A stretch of 64,000 nt of DNA from Pseudofulvibacter geojedonensis (GTDB lineage Bacteria > Bacteroidota > Bacteroidia > Flavobacteriales > Flavobacteriaceae). The translations under genes and the position numbers were made by a program. Location: positions 62,001 through 126,000 of the forward strand of contig NZ_JBHTJM010000006.1 in the NCBI RefSeq assembly GCF_042675745.1, read 5' to 3'. The notes beneath the pieces were generated by a model that did not search any database, was not told where the DNA came from, and saw only the letters and a program-made list of their open reading frames with translations. Position 1 is the stretch's first letter; the number at the start of each line of letters is the position of its first letter. Below, piece after piece: positions 52,686 through 62,280 of the stretch.

Positions 52686-53330
52686 CTAGTGATCTTCTAT
52701 TAATGCTTTATTTTTACTACGCTGAACCCAGATAATAATACCAACAACTATTAATGCCATTGGTGATAATACCATAAAACCATTGTTTTCATATCCTATA
52801 GAATACAAACCTGTTTTCTCTATTGGATCTCCCAATACTTTAGCACCAAATAATGTACCTGCTCCTAATAACTCTCTAAAGAAAGCTACTATTATTAACA
52901 AAATACCATATCCTGCTGCATTACCAATTCCGTCTAAAAATGCTGGCCAAGGTTTGTTTCCTAAAGCAAAAGCCTCAAAACGCCCCATGATAATACAGTT
53001 GGTAATAATTAACCCGATAAAAGCCCCTAACTGTTTACTTAATTGGTAGGCATAAGCTTTTAAAACCTGATCTACAATAATTACTAATGTAGCAACTACT
53101 ATTAACTGTACAATAATTCTAATTTTAGAAGGAATAACATTTCTCATTAATGAAATGATAACATTTCCTAAACCTAGTACAAAAACTACTGATATTGCCA
53201 TAATAATAGATGGCTTTAACTGAGCTGTAATTGCTAAGGCTGAACAAATCCCTAATACCTGAATAGTAACCGGATTGTTATCTGCTAATGGGTCTAAAAT
53301 TAACCCTTTGTGTTTTTTTGATAGTCCCAT
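52686..53330 (-). CDS. nqrD: Na+-translocating NADH-quinone reductase subunit D
   Basis: 214 residues with about six membrane helices. PLADNNPVTIQVLGICSALA at the start and GLIITNCIIMGRFEAFA in the middle are typical NqrD, and both hold the cysteines that with NqrE bind an iron centre in the membrane. It lies two bases after nqrC and four before nqrE. Confidence 0.96.
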   Translation of the reverse strand: MGLSKKHKGLILDPLADNNPVTIQVLGICSALAITAQLKPSIIMAISVVFVLGLGNVIISLMRNVIPSKIRIIVQLIVVATLVIIVDQVLKAYAYQLSKQLGAFIGLIITNCIIMGRFEAFALGNKPWPAFLDGIGNAAGYGILLIIVAFFRELLGAGTLFGAKVLGDPIEKTGLYSIGYENNGFMVLSPMALIVVGIIIWVQRSKNKALIEDH

Positions 53331-53332
53331 AA

Positions 53333-54082
53333 TTACTTTAAAGTTTTAAAATAAGGTACATATAACCCTAAACCTTTTTTTATCATAGCTGCAACTCCGT
53401 CTCCAGTAATTGTAGCTCCTGCCATAGCATCTACAGCATTATCGGTTTTTCTGTCGTTCTTTGGATCACCATTACCTTTTTTAATAGCAATTCCTTGATA
53501 ATTTCCTTGAGCATCAAAAGTATGTTCTCCTTTGAAGTCATCTCTAAAGAAAGCTTCTTTTATATTTGCTCCTAAACCTGGAGTTTCTGTTTGGTGATCG
53601 AAAAAAGCTCCTTGAACTACCATATCTTTATCTAAAGATAAGTAAGCCCAAACTGGTCCCCAAAGACCATTTCCTCTTACAGGAACTATATAAAACTCTT
53701 TTCCATCTTTTTTACCGATAAACATAGAAAGTTTTTGCTGGTAAGAAGCATCTGCCTTTACCTTATCTTGTTCTTTCTTTACTTCTATCTTAAAAGCTTC
53801 GTTAGTTTTAGTAGCTTTATCTCCTACAATGATATACTGCTCTTCACCAACGTATTTTTTAAATAACTCTTCAGCTTGAGCTTCTGGAACAGATTCATTT
53901 ACATCTTCTGGATGTGTAACACCCATTGCGTATAAAATATTCTGCATTTTTTCAATCTTTTTATTAGTCTTAATTGTATCACTTAAACTTGAAGAAATAC
54001 CTGCTAATAAAGATCCTACTACCACAACCATAATGATTGAGAAGATAATAGTGTACGAATTTTTACTTGTATCTATAGCCAT
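53333..54082 (-). CDS. nqrC: Na+-translocating NADH-quinone reductase subunit C
   Basis: 249 residues: one N-terminal membrane helix (about 10-30) and a periplasmic FMN-binding domain. The covalent FMN site is DAMAGATIT with T224 as the attached residue, matching the D-x-[AS]GAT motif that ApbE recognises. The first position of the usual SGAT is alanine here. Two bases before nqrD. Confidence 0.96.
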   Translation of the reverse strand: MAIDTSKNSYTIIFSIIMVVVVGSLLAGISSSLSDTIKTNKKIEKMQNILYAMGVTHPEDVNESVPEAQAEELFKKYVGEEQYIIVGDKATKTNEAFKIEVKKEQDKVKADASYQQKLSMFIGKKDGKEFYIVPVRGNGLWGPVWAYLSLDKDMVVQGAFFDHQTETPGLGANIKEAFFRDDFKGEHTFDAQGNYQGIAIKKGNGDPKNDRKTDNAVDAMAGATITGDGVAAMIKKGLGLYVPYFKTLK

Positions 54083-54084
54083 GA

Positions 54085-55311
54085 TTATGCAGTTTTAACA
54101 CGTTTTAATCGCTTCTTAACATTTCCTTGAACCACGTAGTGATCAATAGTTGGAGCGAATACGTTCATTAATAAAATAGCTAACATTACTCCTTCTGGGA
54201 AGGCCGGGTTAAATACACGAATCATAACCGACATGAAACCAATTAAGAAACCGTAAATCCATTTACCCTTGTTAGTTTGAGCAGCAGACACTGGATCTGT
54301 AGCCATAAACACAATACCAAAAGCTAAACCTCCAATTAATAAATGTTGCCAGAAAGGAACATTCATTAATGCAAAGAATTTAGTTCCCTCCATAGAAGGT
54401 GCTATTTGATTAAAAATAAGCCCCATTACTAAAGAACCAATTACAGCAGACAACATAATTCTCCACGATCCTACTTTAGTGAAAATCAAGAATAAACCTG
54501 CCAATAGTATTAACAAAGTAGATGTTTCGCCTACTGATCCTGGAATAAATCCTAAGAACTGATCCATTACACTCACATTAGAACCTCCTAAGGCTAAGTC
54601 TTTTCCTTGAGCCAAAGCACCTAAAACAGTTTCTCCAGATATTGCATCTGGAACTCCTCCTGCTGGCACATCTTGTACACGAGGATCTGCTCCAGTAACC
54701 CATACTTTATCTCCGGTCATCCAAGTTGGATAAGCGAAGAATAAAAATGCTCTTACTGTTAATGCAGGGTTAAGAATATTCATTCCTGTTCCTCCAAAAA
54801 CTTCCTTACCAATTACAACTCCAAAAACTACAGCTACAGCTAACATCCACAAAGGAGTATCAACTGGAACAATTAAAGGAATTAACATACCAGACACTAA
54901 ATATCCTTCTTCTACTTCATGTCCCTTTATTATTGCAAAGATAAATTCTACCACTAATCCAACAACATAAGAAACGATTACTAACGGTAAAATTTTAGCA
55001 GCACCTAATAATAAGTTATCCATAGACCAAAATTCTGGGCTAAAGAATCCTGTAGAAGCGGCTTGAATTTCTCCTGTAGCTAAATAATGTTGGTAACCCG
55101 CATTAAACATACCAAATATTAAACAAGGTATTAATGCTGTAATTACAGTATCCATCGTACGCTTTAAGTCATCTGCCATTCGAATGTGTCCACCTGAGTG
55201 AGTTACTTCATTAGGCAAATACAAAAACGTATGTATTGCATTGAACGCAGGAGCCATCTTGGTTCCTTTGTACTTTTCTTTTAAATTATGTAAATTTTGC
55301 TTTAATCCCAT
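54085..55311 (-). CDS. nqrB: Na+-translocating NADH-quinone reductase subunit B
   Basis: Membrane core subunit carrying one covalent FMN and a riboflavin, and the sodium path. 408 residues with about ten helices. The FMN threonine is T263 in GSVGETSTLL, and VPVDTPLWM, FGGTGMNILNPA and ATDPVSAAQTNKGKW are typical blocks. Two bases after nqrA's neighbour spacing pattern (gap of three to nqrA) shows tight operon packing. Confidence 0.96.
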   Translation of the reverse strand: MGLKQNLHNLKEKYKGTKMAPAFNAIHTFLYLPNEVTHSGGHIRMADDLKRTMDTVITALIPCLIFGMFNAGYQHYLATGEIQAASTGFFSPEFWSMDNLLLGAAKILPLVIVSYVVGLVVEFIFAIIKGHEVEEGYLVSGMLIPLIVPVDTPLWMLAVAVVFGVVIGKEVFGGTGMNILNPALTVRAFLFFAYPTWMTGDKVWVTGADPRVQDVPAGGVPDAISGETVLGALAQGKDLALGGSNVSVMDQFLGFIPGSVGETSTLLILLAGLFLIFTKVGSWRIMLSAVIGSLVMGLIFNQIAPSMEGTKFFALMNVPFWQHLLIGGLAFGIVFMATDPVSAAQTNKGKWIYGFLIGFMSVMIRVFNPAFPEGVMLAILLMNVFAPTIDHYVVQGNVKKRLKRVKTA

Positions 55312-55314
55312 AAC

Positions 55315-56667
55315 CTATCCTATCTCTTTATACATTAAGTCTAACCCTTCTCTAATAATTTCTTGATGTGGCTGTTTAGACACACAAACAAATTCTGTTA
55401 GAGCGAAATCTTCTGGAGCTACCTCATACATACCTAAAGCTTCCATTTCATCTAAATCTTTTACCATACAAGCTTTTAGCATTTGCAATGGATACATATC
55501 TAACGGAAAAACCTCTTCGTAAGAACCCGTAACAACAAATGCTCTATGCTCTCCGTTAGTATTAGTATTTAAGTCATACTTTTTATTTGGCGTTAACCAC
55601 GAAAAAGTCATCGCTCTAGAGGTAGATACTTTATTAAACATTGGTCTTTTCCAACCAAAGAAATCGTAATCATTCCCTTCAGGAATTACAGTAACGGTGT
55701 TGTTGTAATATCCTAAGTATCCATCTGGAGCACTCTTCAATCCAGTTAAAATATTTCCGTTTATTACACGAATATTCTCTTCTTTAACGCCTGAATTATA
55801 TAAGAAAGTTGCTACTTCAACTCCAATTTTAGTCTTGTAGTATTTTGGCTTTTCAACTGCAGATCCAACTAAGGCAATTATTCGCTCAGCATTGAATTTA
55901 CCAGTTAATAAAGTTTCTCCTATCATAACTAAATCTTGAGGAGATACTGTCCAAACAACCTCACCTTTATTTACTGGGTCAATCTTGTTAATTTGAGTCC
56001 CAACGTTTCCTGATGGATGTGGACCAGAAACCTTATGCAAGGTAATCCCATCTAAACCAGCCATGGGCGAATTAGATTTTTTACCCACAGACACATGAAC
56101 AGATCCTTCTGTTAGTTTACCTAAAGCAGTAATTGCAGCCTGTAACTCAGCTTCTTTACCAGCTAAAACGTAATCGTAATCTGCTGCTAAAGGTGCACTA
56201 GCGTAAGCTGAAACAAATATAGCTTTAGGAGCCACATCTGGGTTTGCTATTATATCATAAGGACGTTGCTTTATAAAAGGCCAACAACCAGAAGTTAATA
56301 AGTGATTTTTGATGCTCTCAGCATCGGCACTTGCTACATTTAAACTGTTTCCAGCAGCATATTGCTGTGTAGAATCTGCCTTGATTTTGATGGTTAGAAT
56401 TCTTCTTCGTTCTCCACGAATAATTTCCGATAGTTCTCCACTAACAGGAGAAACAAATTTCATTGCTTCAACAGATTTGTTATAAAATACTGCCTCACCA
56501 GCTTGTACTTTATCACCTACCTTTTTAAGCATTTTAGGGGTTATTCCGTGAAAATCTGAAAGCTGAATTGCATAAACATTACTTGGTATACCTGCAACAG
56601 TAGTCTGTTCTGCAGCTCCAACCAACTTAATGTCTAAACCTTTTCTTATACGAATGTCTTTGGACAT
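55315..56667 (-). CDS. nqrA: Na+-translocating NADH-quinone reductase subunit A
   Basis: First gene of the operon; peripheral cytoplasmic subunit involved in quinone-site architecture. 450 residues with the RIRKGLDIKLVG start, VKAGEAVFYNK-like biotinyl/lipoyl-type fold, KISGPHPSGNVGTQI (here VSGPHPSGNVGTQINKIDPV) and PLDMYPLQMLKACM near the end. No cofactor of its own. A promoter-like box lies 30 bases upstream of the start. Confidence 0.96.
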   Translation of the reverse strand: MSKDIRIRKGLDIKLVGAAEQTTVAGIPSNVYAIQLSDFHGITPKMLKKVGDKVQAGEAVFYNKSVEAMKFVSPVSGELSEIIRGERRRILTIKIKADSTQQYAAGNSLNVASADAESIKNHLLTSGCWPFIKQRPYDIIANPDVAPKAIFVSAYASAPLAADYDYVLAGKEAELQAAITALGKLTEGSVHVSVGKKSNSPMAGLDGITLHKVSGPHPSGNVGTQINKIDPVNKGEVVWTVSPQDLVMIGETLLTGKFNAERIIALVGSAVEKPKYYKTKIGVEVATFLYNSGVKEENIRVINGNILTGLKSAPDGYLGYYNNTVTVIPEGNDYDFFGWKRPMFNKVSTSRAMTFSWLTPNKKYDLNTNTNGEHRAFVVTGSYEEVFPLDMYPLQMLKACMVKDLDEMEALGMYEVAPEDFALTEFVCVSKQPHQEIIREGLDLMYKEIG

Positions 56668-56696
56668 AATTGTGTAGATTTTACTAAAAATTCGAG

Positions 56697-56704
56697 CAAA
56701 TTTA
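56697..56704 (-). promoter_or_regulatory. Possible -7 promoter box of the nqr operon (TAAATTTG)
   Basis: Matches TAnnTTTG on the minus strand, 29 bases before the nqrA start. I see no TTTG or TTG at the right distance for a -33 element, so this is tentative. Confidence 0.42.
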
Positions 56705-56837
56705 CAATTTAATACCCTTTAGTTAAAATTGTGTTAAGGCTATTTTCTTTATTTATATCATTTCTAAATAACAAATTACACCTAAAACAAATGGCACAAA
56801 ATTTGACTATATTTACACGAATTTTACCTAGAAAACA

Positions 56838-58079
56838 ATGCGACTTTTTTTAACAATAACAAGCCTACTTACAGCTTTCATCTGCTCTTCACAGGTTACC
56901 AACGAGGTTAACCCTCCTGAAAACATTAAAACTATAATACTACAAGAGTTAACATCTGAAAGACAAATCCCTTTAATAAAATTAGGAAAAACACTAACCC
57001 TTAAATTTGATGATATTAATGGGGATGAAGCAGATTATTACTACAGAATTAACCAATATAATTTTGATTGGACTCCTTCTGCTTTAATGAAATCTGAATA
57101 CCTAAGAGGTATGGACGAGCAACACATCCAGGATTACGTAAACTCATACAATACCTTACAGATATATTCTCATTTTCGTCTTAGCATCCCTAATGAAAAT
57201 GTAAGAATCACAAAAACAGGAAACTATATAATTGAAATTTACGATGACGAAGATGAAATTGTATTTTCTAAAAAATTTATTGTTTATCAAGACAGAGCAA
57301 ATGTAGGAGTAGAAATAAAAAGATCTAGAGATCTAAACCATATCGAATCTAAACAAGTAGTACAATTCCATATTAGCCCCCAAAACAACTTTTTTAACAA
57401 TCCTAAACAAAACATCAAAACACTTGTTTTTAAAAACAATAATATTAAAAACTCAATCACCAACCTAAAACCCCAATACACAATTGGCAACAAACTTATG
57501 TATCGCTACGACCAAGAAGCTAGCTTTTGGGCCGGTAACGAATATTTTTATTTTGACAATAAAGACATTAGAGGTGGAAACATTAGTCTTCGAAGAACCG
57601 AACTAAAAGACCTATACCACAACTACCTCTACACAAATCGATCTAGGAGACACGACACTTATACATACAACCCAGATATTAACGGAGGGTTTGTGGTTAG
57701 AAACTTAAATGCCGACAACAGCAATATTGAAGCAGATTATACTCAAATACATTTTTCTTTAGAAAACTTTGAAAACATAGGTAGCAGAAAAATTTATGTT
57801 ATAGGAAACTTTAACAACTATCAATTAGATAAAAATTCCGAACTAAAATTTGACCAAGAAAGCGGTTTATACAAAAACACCTCGTTAATAAAACAAGGAT
57901 TTGTTAATTACAAATTCATAACTCTAACCAACAACAAAATAGATCACTCTTTTATTGACGGAAACTTTTACCAAACTGAAAACGAATACACAGTAGTTGT
58001 TTATTATAGAGATATTGGCGCTCGTTATGACCAAGTTATAGGTCTAGGTAGCGCTTCATCAATTAATATTAGTAATTAA
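56838..58079 (+). CDS. DUF5103 protein, type IX secretion system plug
   Basis: 413 residues with a signal peptide (about 1-18, ending ICSSQ) and a beta-rich body: NPPENIKTIILQEL, FDDINGDEADYYYRI and GMDEQHIQDYVNSYNT are diagnostic of DUF5103. Members were identified as the plug that closes the periplasmic side of the SprA translocon in T9SS. The many T9SS sorting-domain proteins in this window are its indirect clients. It is divergent from the nqr operon with about 170 bp between. Confidence 0.85.
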   Translation: MRLFLTITSLLTAFICSSQVTNEVNPPENIKTIILQELTSERQIPLIKLGKTLTLKFDDINGDEADYYYRINQYNFDWTPSALMKSEYLRGMDEQHIQDYVNSYNTLQIYSHFRLSIPNENVRITKTGNYIIEIYDDEDEIVFSKKFIVYQDRANVGVEIKRSRDLNHIESKQVVQFHISPQNNFFNNPKQNIKTLVFKNNNIKNSITNLKPQYTIGNKLMYRYDQEASFWAGNEYFYFDNKDIRGGNISLRRTELKDLYHNYLYTNRSRRHDTYTYNPDINGGFVVRNLNADNSNIEADYTQIHFSLENFENIGSRKIYVIGNFNNYQLDKNSELKFDQESGLYKNTSLIKQGFVNYKFITLTNNKIDHSFIDGNFYQTENEYTVVVYYRDIGARYDQVIGLGSASSINISN

Positions 58080-58155
58080 AAGTAAGCTTCGTATAAAAAA
58101 CAAGACTCATCATAAATAATTTTATTATTTTTACACTAAGTTTTTGTAGCACATA

Positions 58156-58542
58156 ATGGTTCAACAAATTACAAGAGGTATAAAAGTTTCTGTAGAAACA
58201 AATTTTGAAGGTACATTTTATAAAAATTATAAGATGCACTTTGCCTTTGGATATAAAGTAACTATTGAAAACCAAGGAAAAGAATCGGTACAACTAACTT
58301 CTCGCCATTGGGAAATTTTCGATTCCCTTAACAACAAAGAAATCATAGAAGGAGAAGGTGTTATTGGAAAAAAACCTGTTTTAAAACCCGGAGAAAAGCA
58401 CAGCTACAACTCGGGTTGTTTACTAGCTTCTCCTTACGGATCCATGAATGGCTACTACAACATGGTTAGTTTTAACTCTTCTAAATCTTTTAGAGTTAGC
58501 ATACCTGCCTTTAAGTTAAGCGCCCCTTTTGCACTTAATTAA
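58156..58542 (+). CDS. apaG: ApaG domain protein
   Basis: 128 residues, the whole fibronectin-like ApaG domain: FGYKVTIENQG, LTSRHWEIFDS, GEGVIGKKPVLKPGEKHSYNSG and GSMNGYYNMV. ApaG is linked to Co2+ resistance and diadenosine-tetraphosphate related genes in other bacteria; its exact activity is unknown. Here it stands alone and its 3' end overlaps the convergent gene by eight bases. Confidence 0.92.
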   Translation: MVQQITRGIKVSVETNFEGTFYKNYKMHFAFGYKVTIENQGKESVQLTSRHWEIFDSLNNKEIIEGEGVIGKKPVLKPGEKHSYNSGCLLASPYGSMNGYYNMVSFNSSKSFRVSIPAFKLSAPFALN

Positions 58543-59536
58543 AATCCCTCAAATACTCCAAACAAAATATTTTCCCATTTTGCTTGACCGTACAATAAGC
58601 ACAATTAGAGTTATGAATTACTTTAAACTCTTTACCTATATCAAATCCGGCAGCTTTTTTAAAAACTGCGTCAATATCCACGTTACCATAAGGAGATATT
58701 CTACGCATTCTAAATTCATTATCTGCTAATATTTGCTCATGAGTTAACTCATACCAAGCTCCAGCTGCAATACCAGACAACCATTGCGTATTTTTATGCA
58801 ATCCCTTAACATCTTTTGACTGTATAGTTCCTACTAAATTCACCTGATAATTTTTAAGTCGATCTAAAAAATATTTTCGATTCTCCCTAAACACTGTTGA
58901 AGTAAATTGACTCACCTTATTTGGAGTTACCTCATACACTTTACCATCAGAACTGGCTAACACCACATTGCCTATGGTACTTGGAGTAAACCACTGAGAA
59001 CTGATTAGCTTTTTTCTTATTTTAAGATTTGTTACCCCAGCTATTAAAGTTGTAGTTACAAACCTAGCACAATTACTCGCATTCTTTTTAAACGCTGCAT
59101 ACCTAATTGAGCCTTGTCTTTGCATTTTACTAATATACTTTTTTGCTATTTCATAATCTACCTCATTACATATAGATGCTAGTAATTTACCATCACCGTG
59201 AGTTAACTCAGGATTAGAAGCCAAAAACAACAGGATCTCATTCAAATTTTGAATCTTATTATTTTCAATAACAGCTTTTAAAGGAAAATCCAATTCTCTA
59301 TCATACTTTTTACCCCTCACTCTCCCATTAGGCGCTTTAGTTATATACCTACCAAAGTCATGATACTCTAATTCGCCGCGATCTTTATTAATCAACACCA
59401 AAGCTGCATGACCTGCACGTAAGTAATCTTTTTTACCAATACCTAAATATTTTAAATATGGAGAATACCATTCATCTGCTACCATTACAATAGTTTCTGG
59501 ATAAGCCATTGTAATAATGATACCTGTATTAACCAT
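58535..59536 (-). CDS. DUF6695-like protein with LRAT/NlpC-like Cys-His pattern
   Basis: 333 residues from the ATG at 59536 (an ATG nine bases earlier is possible). The pattern GHAALVLIN ... YHDFGRY near residue 40-65 and NASNCARFVTT near 160 is what permuted NlpC/P60 or LRAT-type thiol enzymes show: a histidine first, then a cysteine in an NCxxFV segment. I therefore suspect an amidase or acyltransferase, but activity is unproven. Cysteines CAYC near the end could bind metal. It overlaps the NRDE gene by eight bases, so the two are translated together. I recall the pair from other Flavobacteriia, there labelled DUF6695. Confidence 0.72.
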   Translation of the reverse strand: MVNTGIIITMAYPETIVMVADEWYSPYLKYLGIGKKDYLRAGHAALVLINKDRGELEYHDFGRYITKAPNGRVRGKKYDRELDFPLKAVIENNKIQNLNEILLFLASNPELTHGDGKLLASICNEVDYEIAKKYISKMQRQGSIRYAAFKKNASNCARFVTTTLIAGVTNLKIRKKLISSQWFTPSTIGNVVLASSDGKVYEVTPNKVSQFTSTVFRENRKYFLDRLKNYQVNLVGTIQSKDVKGLHKNTQWLSGIAAGAWYELTHEQILADNEFRMRRISPYGNVDIDAVFKKAAGFDIGKEFKVIHNSNCAYCTVKQNGKIFCLEYLRDFN

Positions 59537-60254
59537 GAACAACAACCGAATTAATATTTTCTAGAAAAACTAAATCTTTTAGCAAGTCTTTATAGAGCAT
59601 ATCTATCTCATCACCATTCTTAACCACATTAGTAATACTCACAGTTTTAAGATGCCCTCTATCTATTTGCAAGTCAACATCTTTATCTCCTACACCAAAG
59701 TTTTCATGAAACTCTAACGCATTTTCTTTAGAAAACTCTTTATCTGAAAAATAATCTAAAAACCATTGATTTCTAATCTGCTTCATTTCTTGTGTATACA
59801 ATGTTGATGAAGACCATATTTTTGGTTTATTTACATCTAATTGAGATATATGCTTTTCAACCCCATCCCAAATCAGTTCATGTGCAACCAAATTTTCAGA
59901 CCAATCTATTACAATCAAAGTAAATGGCTCAATATCCTTTAAAATACAACTGTAAAGCAACTCTTGAAAATCATCAACTTGAAGAAAATTAATTACAACT
60001 TTTCCCCGGCTATGTCTATAGTTACTTTTCCTAACATGCTTTTCAAAACCACCATTTAATAAACAAACCAATCTTTTCTTATCAGAAACACCTATCCAAC
60101 TCCCTCCAGCAAGCTTGTCTTTTGGCATTAAAAACTTAACCTCTTTACCTAAATAAACCCTTGGTGCTATTGTCTCTCTTCCAACAGCTTCGTCTCTATT
60201 AGATGTAAATACAAAATTTTCTTTATTTTGGGGTAAATAACTTACTGTACACAT
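59529..60254 (-). CDS. NRDE/TANGO2-family Ntn-hydrolase-like protein
   Basis: 241 residues. The protein begins MCTV, so C2 becomes the N-terminal nucleophile after methionine removal, and SNRDEAVGR (about residues 18-26) is the name-giving motif; GGSWIGVS follows. Relatives include TANGO2, linked to haem or lipid handling in eukaryotes, with no settled reaction. The downstream LRAT-like gene overlaps it by eight bases. Confidence 0.85.
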   Translation of the reverse strand: MCTVSYLPQNKENFVFTSNRDEAVGRETIAPRVYLGKEVKFLMPKDKLAGGSWIGVSDKKRLVCLLNGGFEKHVRKSNYRHSRGKVVINFLQVDDFQELLYSCILKDIEPFTLIVIDWSENLVAHELIWDGVEKHISQLDVNKPKIWSSSTLYTQEMKQIRNQWFLDYFSDKEFSKENALEFHENFGVGDKDVDLQIDRGHLKTVSITNVVKNGDEIDMLYKDLLKDLVFLENINSVVVHG

Positions 60255-60393
60255 ATTAGGCTACTAGTCTTACTTTGCTTTTGCAACTTACAAAAAAAAT
60301 ACAGCTTCTAATGATTCTCCTGCAAATTAACACTAATAACCCACAAAAACATTTAATACCTATAATAAAGCACTTTAGTTGGTTGTTTTTTAG

Positions 60394-60401
60394 TAATTTT
60401 G
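60394..60401 (+). promoter_or_regulatory. Possible -7 promoter box of pruA (TAATTTTG)
   Basis: Matches TAnnTTTG and lies 41 bases upstream of the pruA start. CTTTAG about 17 bases upstream is only a poor -33 candidate. Confidence 0.42.
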
Positions 60402-60442
60402 ACGACTTGAATCATTAAATCAACTATTAAACACATAAAATT

Positions 60443-62068
60443 ATGGGAAAAGGTTTTTTTAACGTTCCTGCACCAGTAAACGAGCCAGTAAAGTCGTATG
60501 CACCCGGAACCCCTGAAAGAGAAGCTACTTTAGCAGCTTATAAAGAAATGTTTAACAACAAAATAGATGTTCCTTTATATATTAACGGAGAAGAAATCAG
60601 AACAGGAAACACTGTTACAATGACACCTCCTCACGACCACCAACATGTAGTTGGAACTTACCACAATGCTGATAAAAACCATATAGACACAGCTATCTCT
60701 GGCGCTTTAGAAGCTAGAACAAAATGGGCTAATTTACCTTGGGAACAAAGAGCTGCTATATTCTTAAAAGCCGCTGATTTAATAGCAGGACCTTATAGAG
60801 CTAAGATTAACGCAGCTACAATGATAGCACAATCTAAAACAGTTCACCAAGCTGAAATTGATGCTGCTTGTGAGTTAATTGATTTTTTACGTTTTAACGT
60901 AAAATATATGTCAGACATATACAAAGAACAACCTGCTAGTAATCCAGGTGTATGGAATAGAGTTGAACACAGACCTTTAGAAGGGTTTATTTACGCTATT
61001 ACCCCTTTTAATTTTACTGCAATTGCAGCTAATTTACCTGCCAGTGCAGTAATGATGGGTAACGTATGCGTATGGAAACCTAGTGACTCTCAAATATACT
61101 CTGCTAAAGTTATAGTTGACATCTTTAAAGAGGCTGGAGTACCAGACGGAGTTATTAATGTTGTATACGGCGATCCTGTTATGATTACAGATACTGTATT
61201 AGCAAGTCCAGATTTTGCTGGAATTCACTTTACAGGATCTACTCATGTATTCAAAGATATTTGGAAGAAAATTGGAAACAACATTCATAACTACAAAACA
61301 TATCCAAAAATAGTAGGTGAAACTGGTGGTAAAGATTTTATTATTGCTCACCCAAGCGCAAAACCTCAACAAGTAGCAACAGCTATTTCTAGAGGAGCAT
61401 TTGAATTTCAAGGACAAAAATGTTCTGCCGCTTCTAGAGTTTACTTACCAAAATCTACCGCTGCCGAAACTTTAGCTTTAGTTAAAAAAGATGTAGAATC
61501 TTTTAAAATGGGTTCTCCAGAAGATTTAAGCAACTTTATTACTGCTGTAATTCACGAAGGTTCTTTCGATAAATTAGCTTCTTATATAGATCAAGCCAAA
61601 AAAGATACCGATGCTGAAATATTTGTTGGTGGAGGCTACGACAAATCTAAAGGTTATTTTATAGAACCAACAGTTATTGTCACTACAGATCCACAATACA
61701 CAACTATGCATACTGAATTATTTGGACCAGTAGTAACAGTATATATTTATGAAGATAATAATTGGGCCGATACTCTAAAGTTAGTTGACTCTACTTCAGA
61801 ATACGCATTAACTGGAGCTGTATTCTCTCAATGTCGTTATGCTTTGGATGAAGCTACAAAGGCATTAGAAAACTGTGCAGGAAACTTCTATATTAACGAC
61901 AAACCAACAGGTGCTGTTGTAGGTCAGCAACCATTTGGAGGAGCAAGAGCATCTGGAACTAACGACAAGGCTGGATCTATTTTAAACTTATTACGTTGGG
62001 TTTCACCAAGATTAATAAAAGAAACCTTAGTATCTCCAGAAGATTACAGATATCCGTTCTTAGGATAA
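60443..62068 (+). CDS. pruA: L-glutamate gamma-semialdehyde dehydrogenase (1-pyrroline-5-carboxylate dehydrogenase)
   Basis: Second step of proline breakdown: oxidises glutamate semialdehyde to glutamate with NAD+. 541 residues in the long single-function P5CDH form. The catalytic glutamate is in VGETGGKDF and the nucleophile cysteine in FQGQKCSAASR; TPFNFTAIAANLP, WKPSDSQIYSA and GARASGTNDKAG are specific for this family and distinguish it from the other ALDH in the window. No proline dehydrogenase gene is adjacent, so the pathway is split. Confidence 0.95.
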   Translation: MGKGFFNVPAPVNEPVKSYAPGTPEREATLAAYKEMFNNKIDVPLYINGEEIRTGNTVTMTPPHDHQHVVGTYHNADKNHIDTAISGALEARTKWANLPWEQRAAIFLKAADLIAGPYRAKINAATMIAQSKTVHQAEIDAACELIDFLRFNVKYMSDIYKEQPASNPGVWNRVEHRPLEGFIYAITPFNFTAIAANLPASAVMMGNVCVWKPSDSQIYSAKVIVDIFKEAGVPDGVINVVYGDPVMITDTVLASPDFAGIHFTGSTHVFKDIWKKIGNNIHNYKTYPKIVGETGGKDFIIAHPSAKPQQVATAISRGAFEFQGQKCSAASRVYLPKSTAAETLALVKKDVESFKMGSPEDLSNFITAVIHEGSFDKLASYIDQAKKDTDAEIFVGGGYDKSKGYFIEPTVIVTTDPQYTTMHTELFGPVVTVYIYEDNNWADTLKLVDSTSEYALTGAVFSQCRYALDEATKALENCAGNFYINDKPTGAVVGQQPFGGARASGTNDKAGSILNLLRWVSPRLIKETLVSPEDYRYPFLG

Positions 62069-62089
62069 TTCCATATATTTAATTCAACA

Positions 62090-62122
62090 AAAAAAGCTCA
62101 AGTTAAAAACTTGAGCTTTTTT
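62090..62122 (+). terminator. Terminator of pruA
   Basis: A perfect 14-15-bp stem (AAAAAAGCTCAAGTT / AACTTGAGCTTTTTT) with a three-to-five-base loop begins 22 bases after the stop. Confidence 0.88.
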
Positions 62123-62228
62123 AATGACAACAATTAAATCGAAACTTTACAACCATACAACCTCTCCACACACAGCATTAACACTACACCTAACCTATAA
62201 AACAAATATTTAATTCTTTTTTAGCAAA

Positions 62229-62260
62229 AAAAATACCCAAGAGTTAACTTGAGTATTTTT
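62229..62260 (-). terminator. Terminator of the Omp28-like lipoprotein gene
   Basis: A 13-bp stem AAAAATACCCAAG / CTTGAGTATTTTT with one difference that is a G-U pair in minus-strand RNA, followed by a T run. It begins 21 bases past the stop. Confidence 0.78.
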
Positions 62261-62280
62261 TATATTCTTAAGAGTTTAGC

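Noticed and set aside
58529..58729. Plus-strand frame after apaG
   Set aside because: Antisense to the LRAT-like gene, which has a long consistent frame and an overlapping partner gene.
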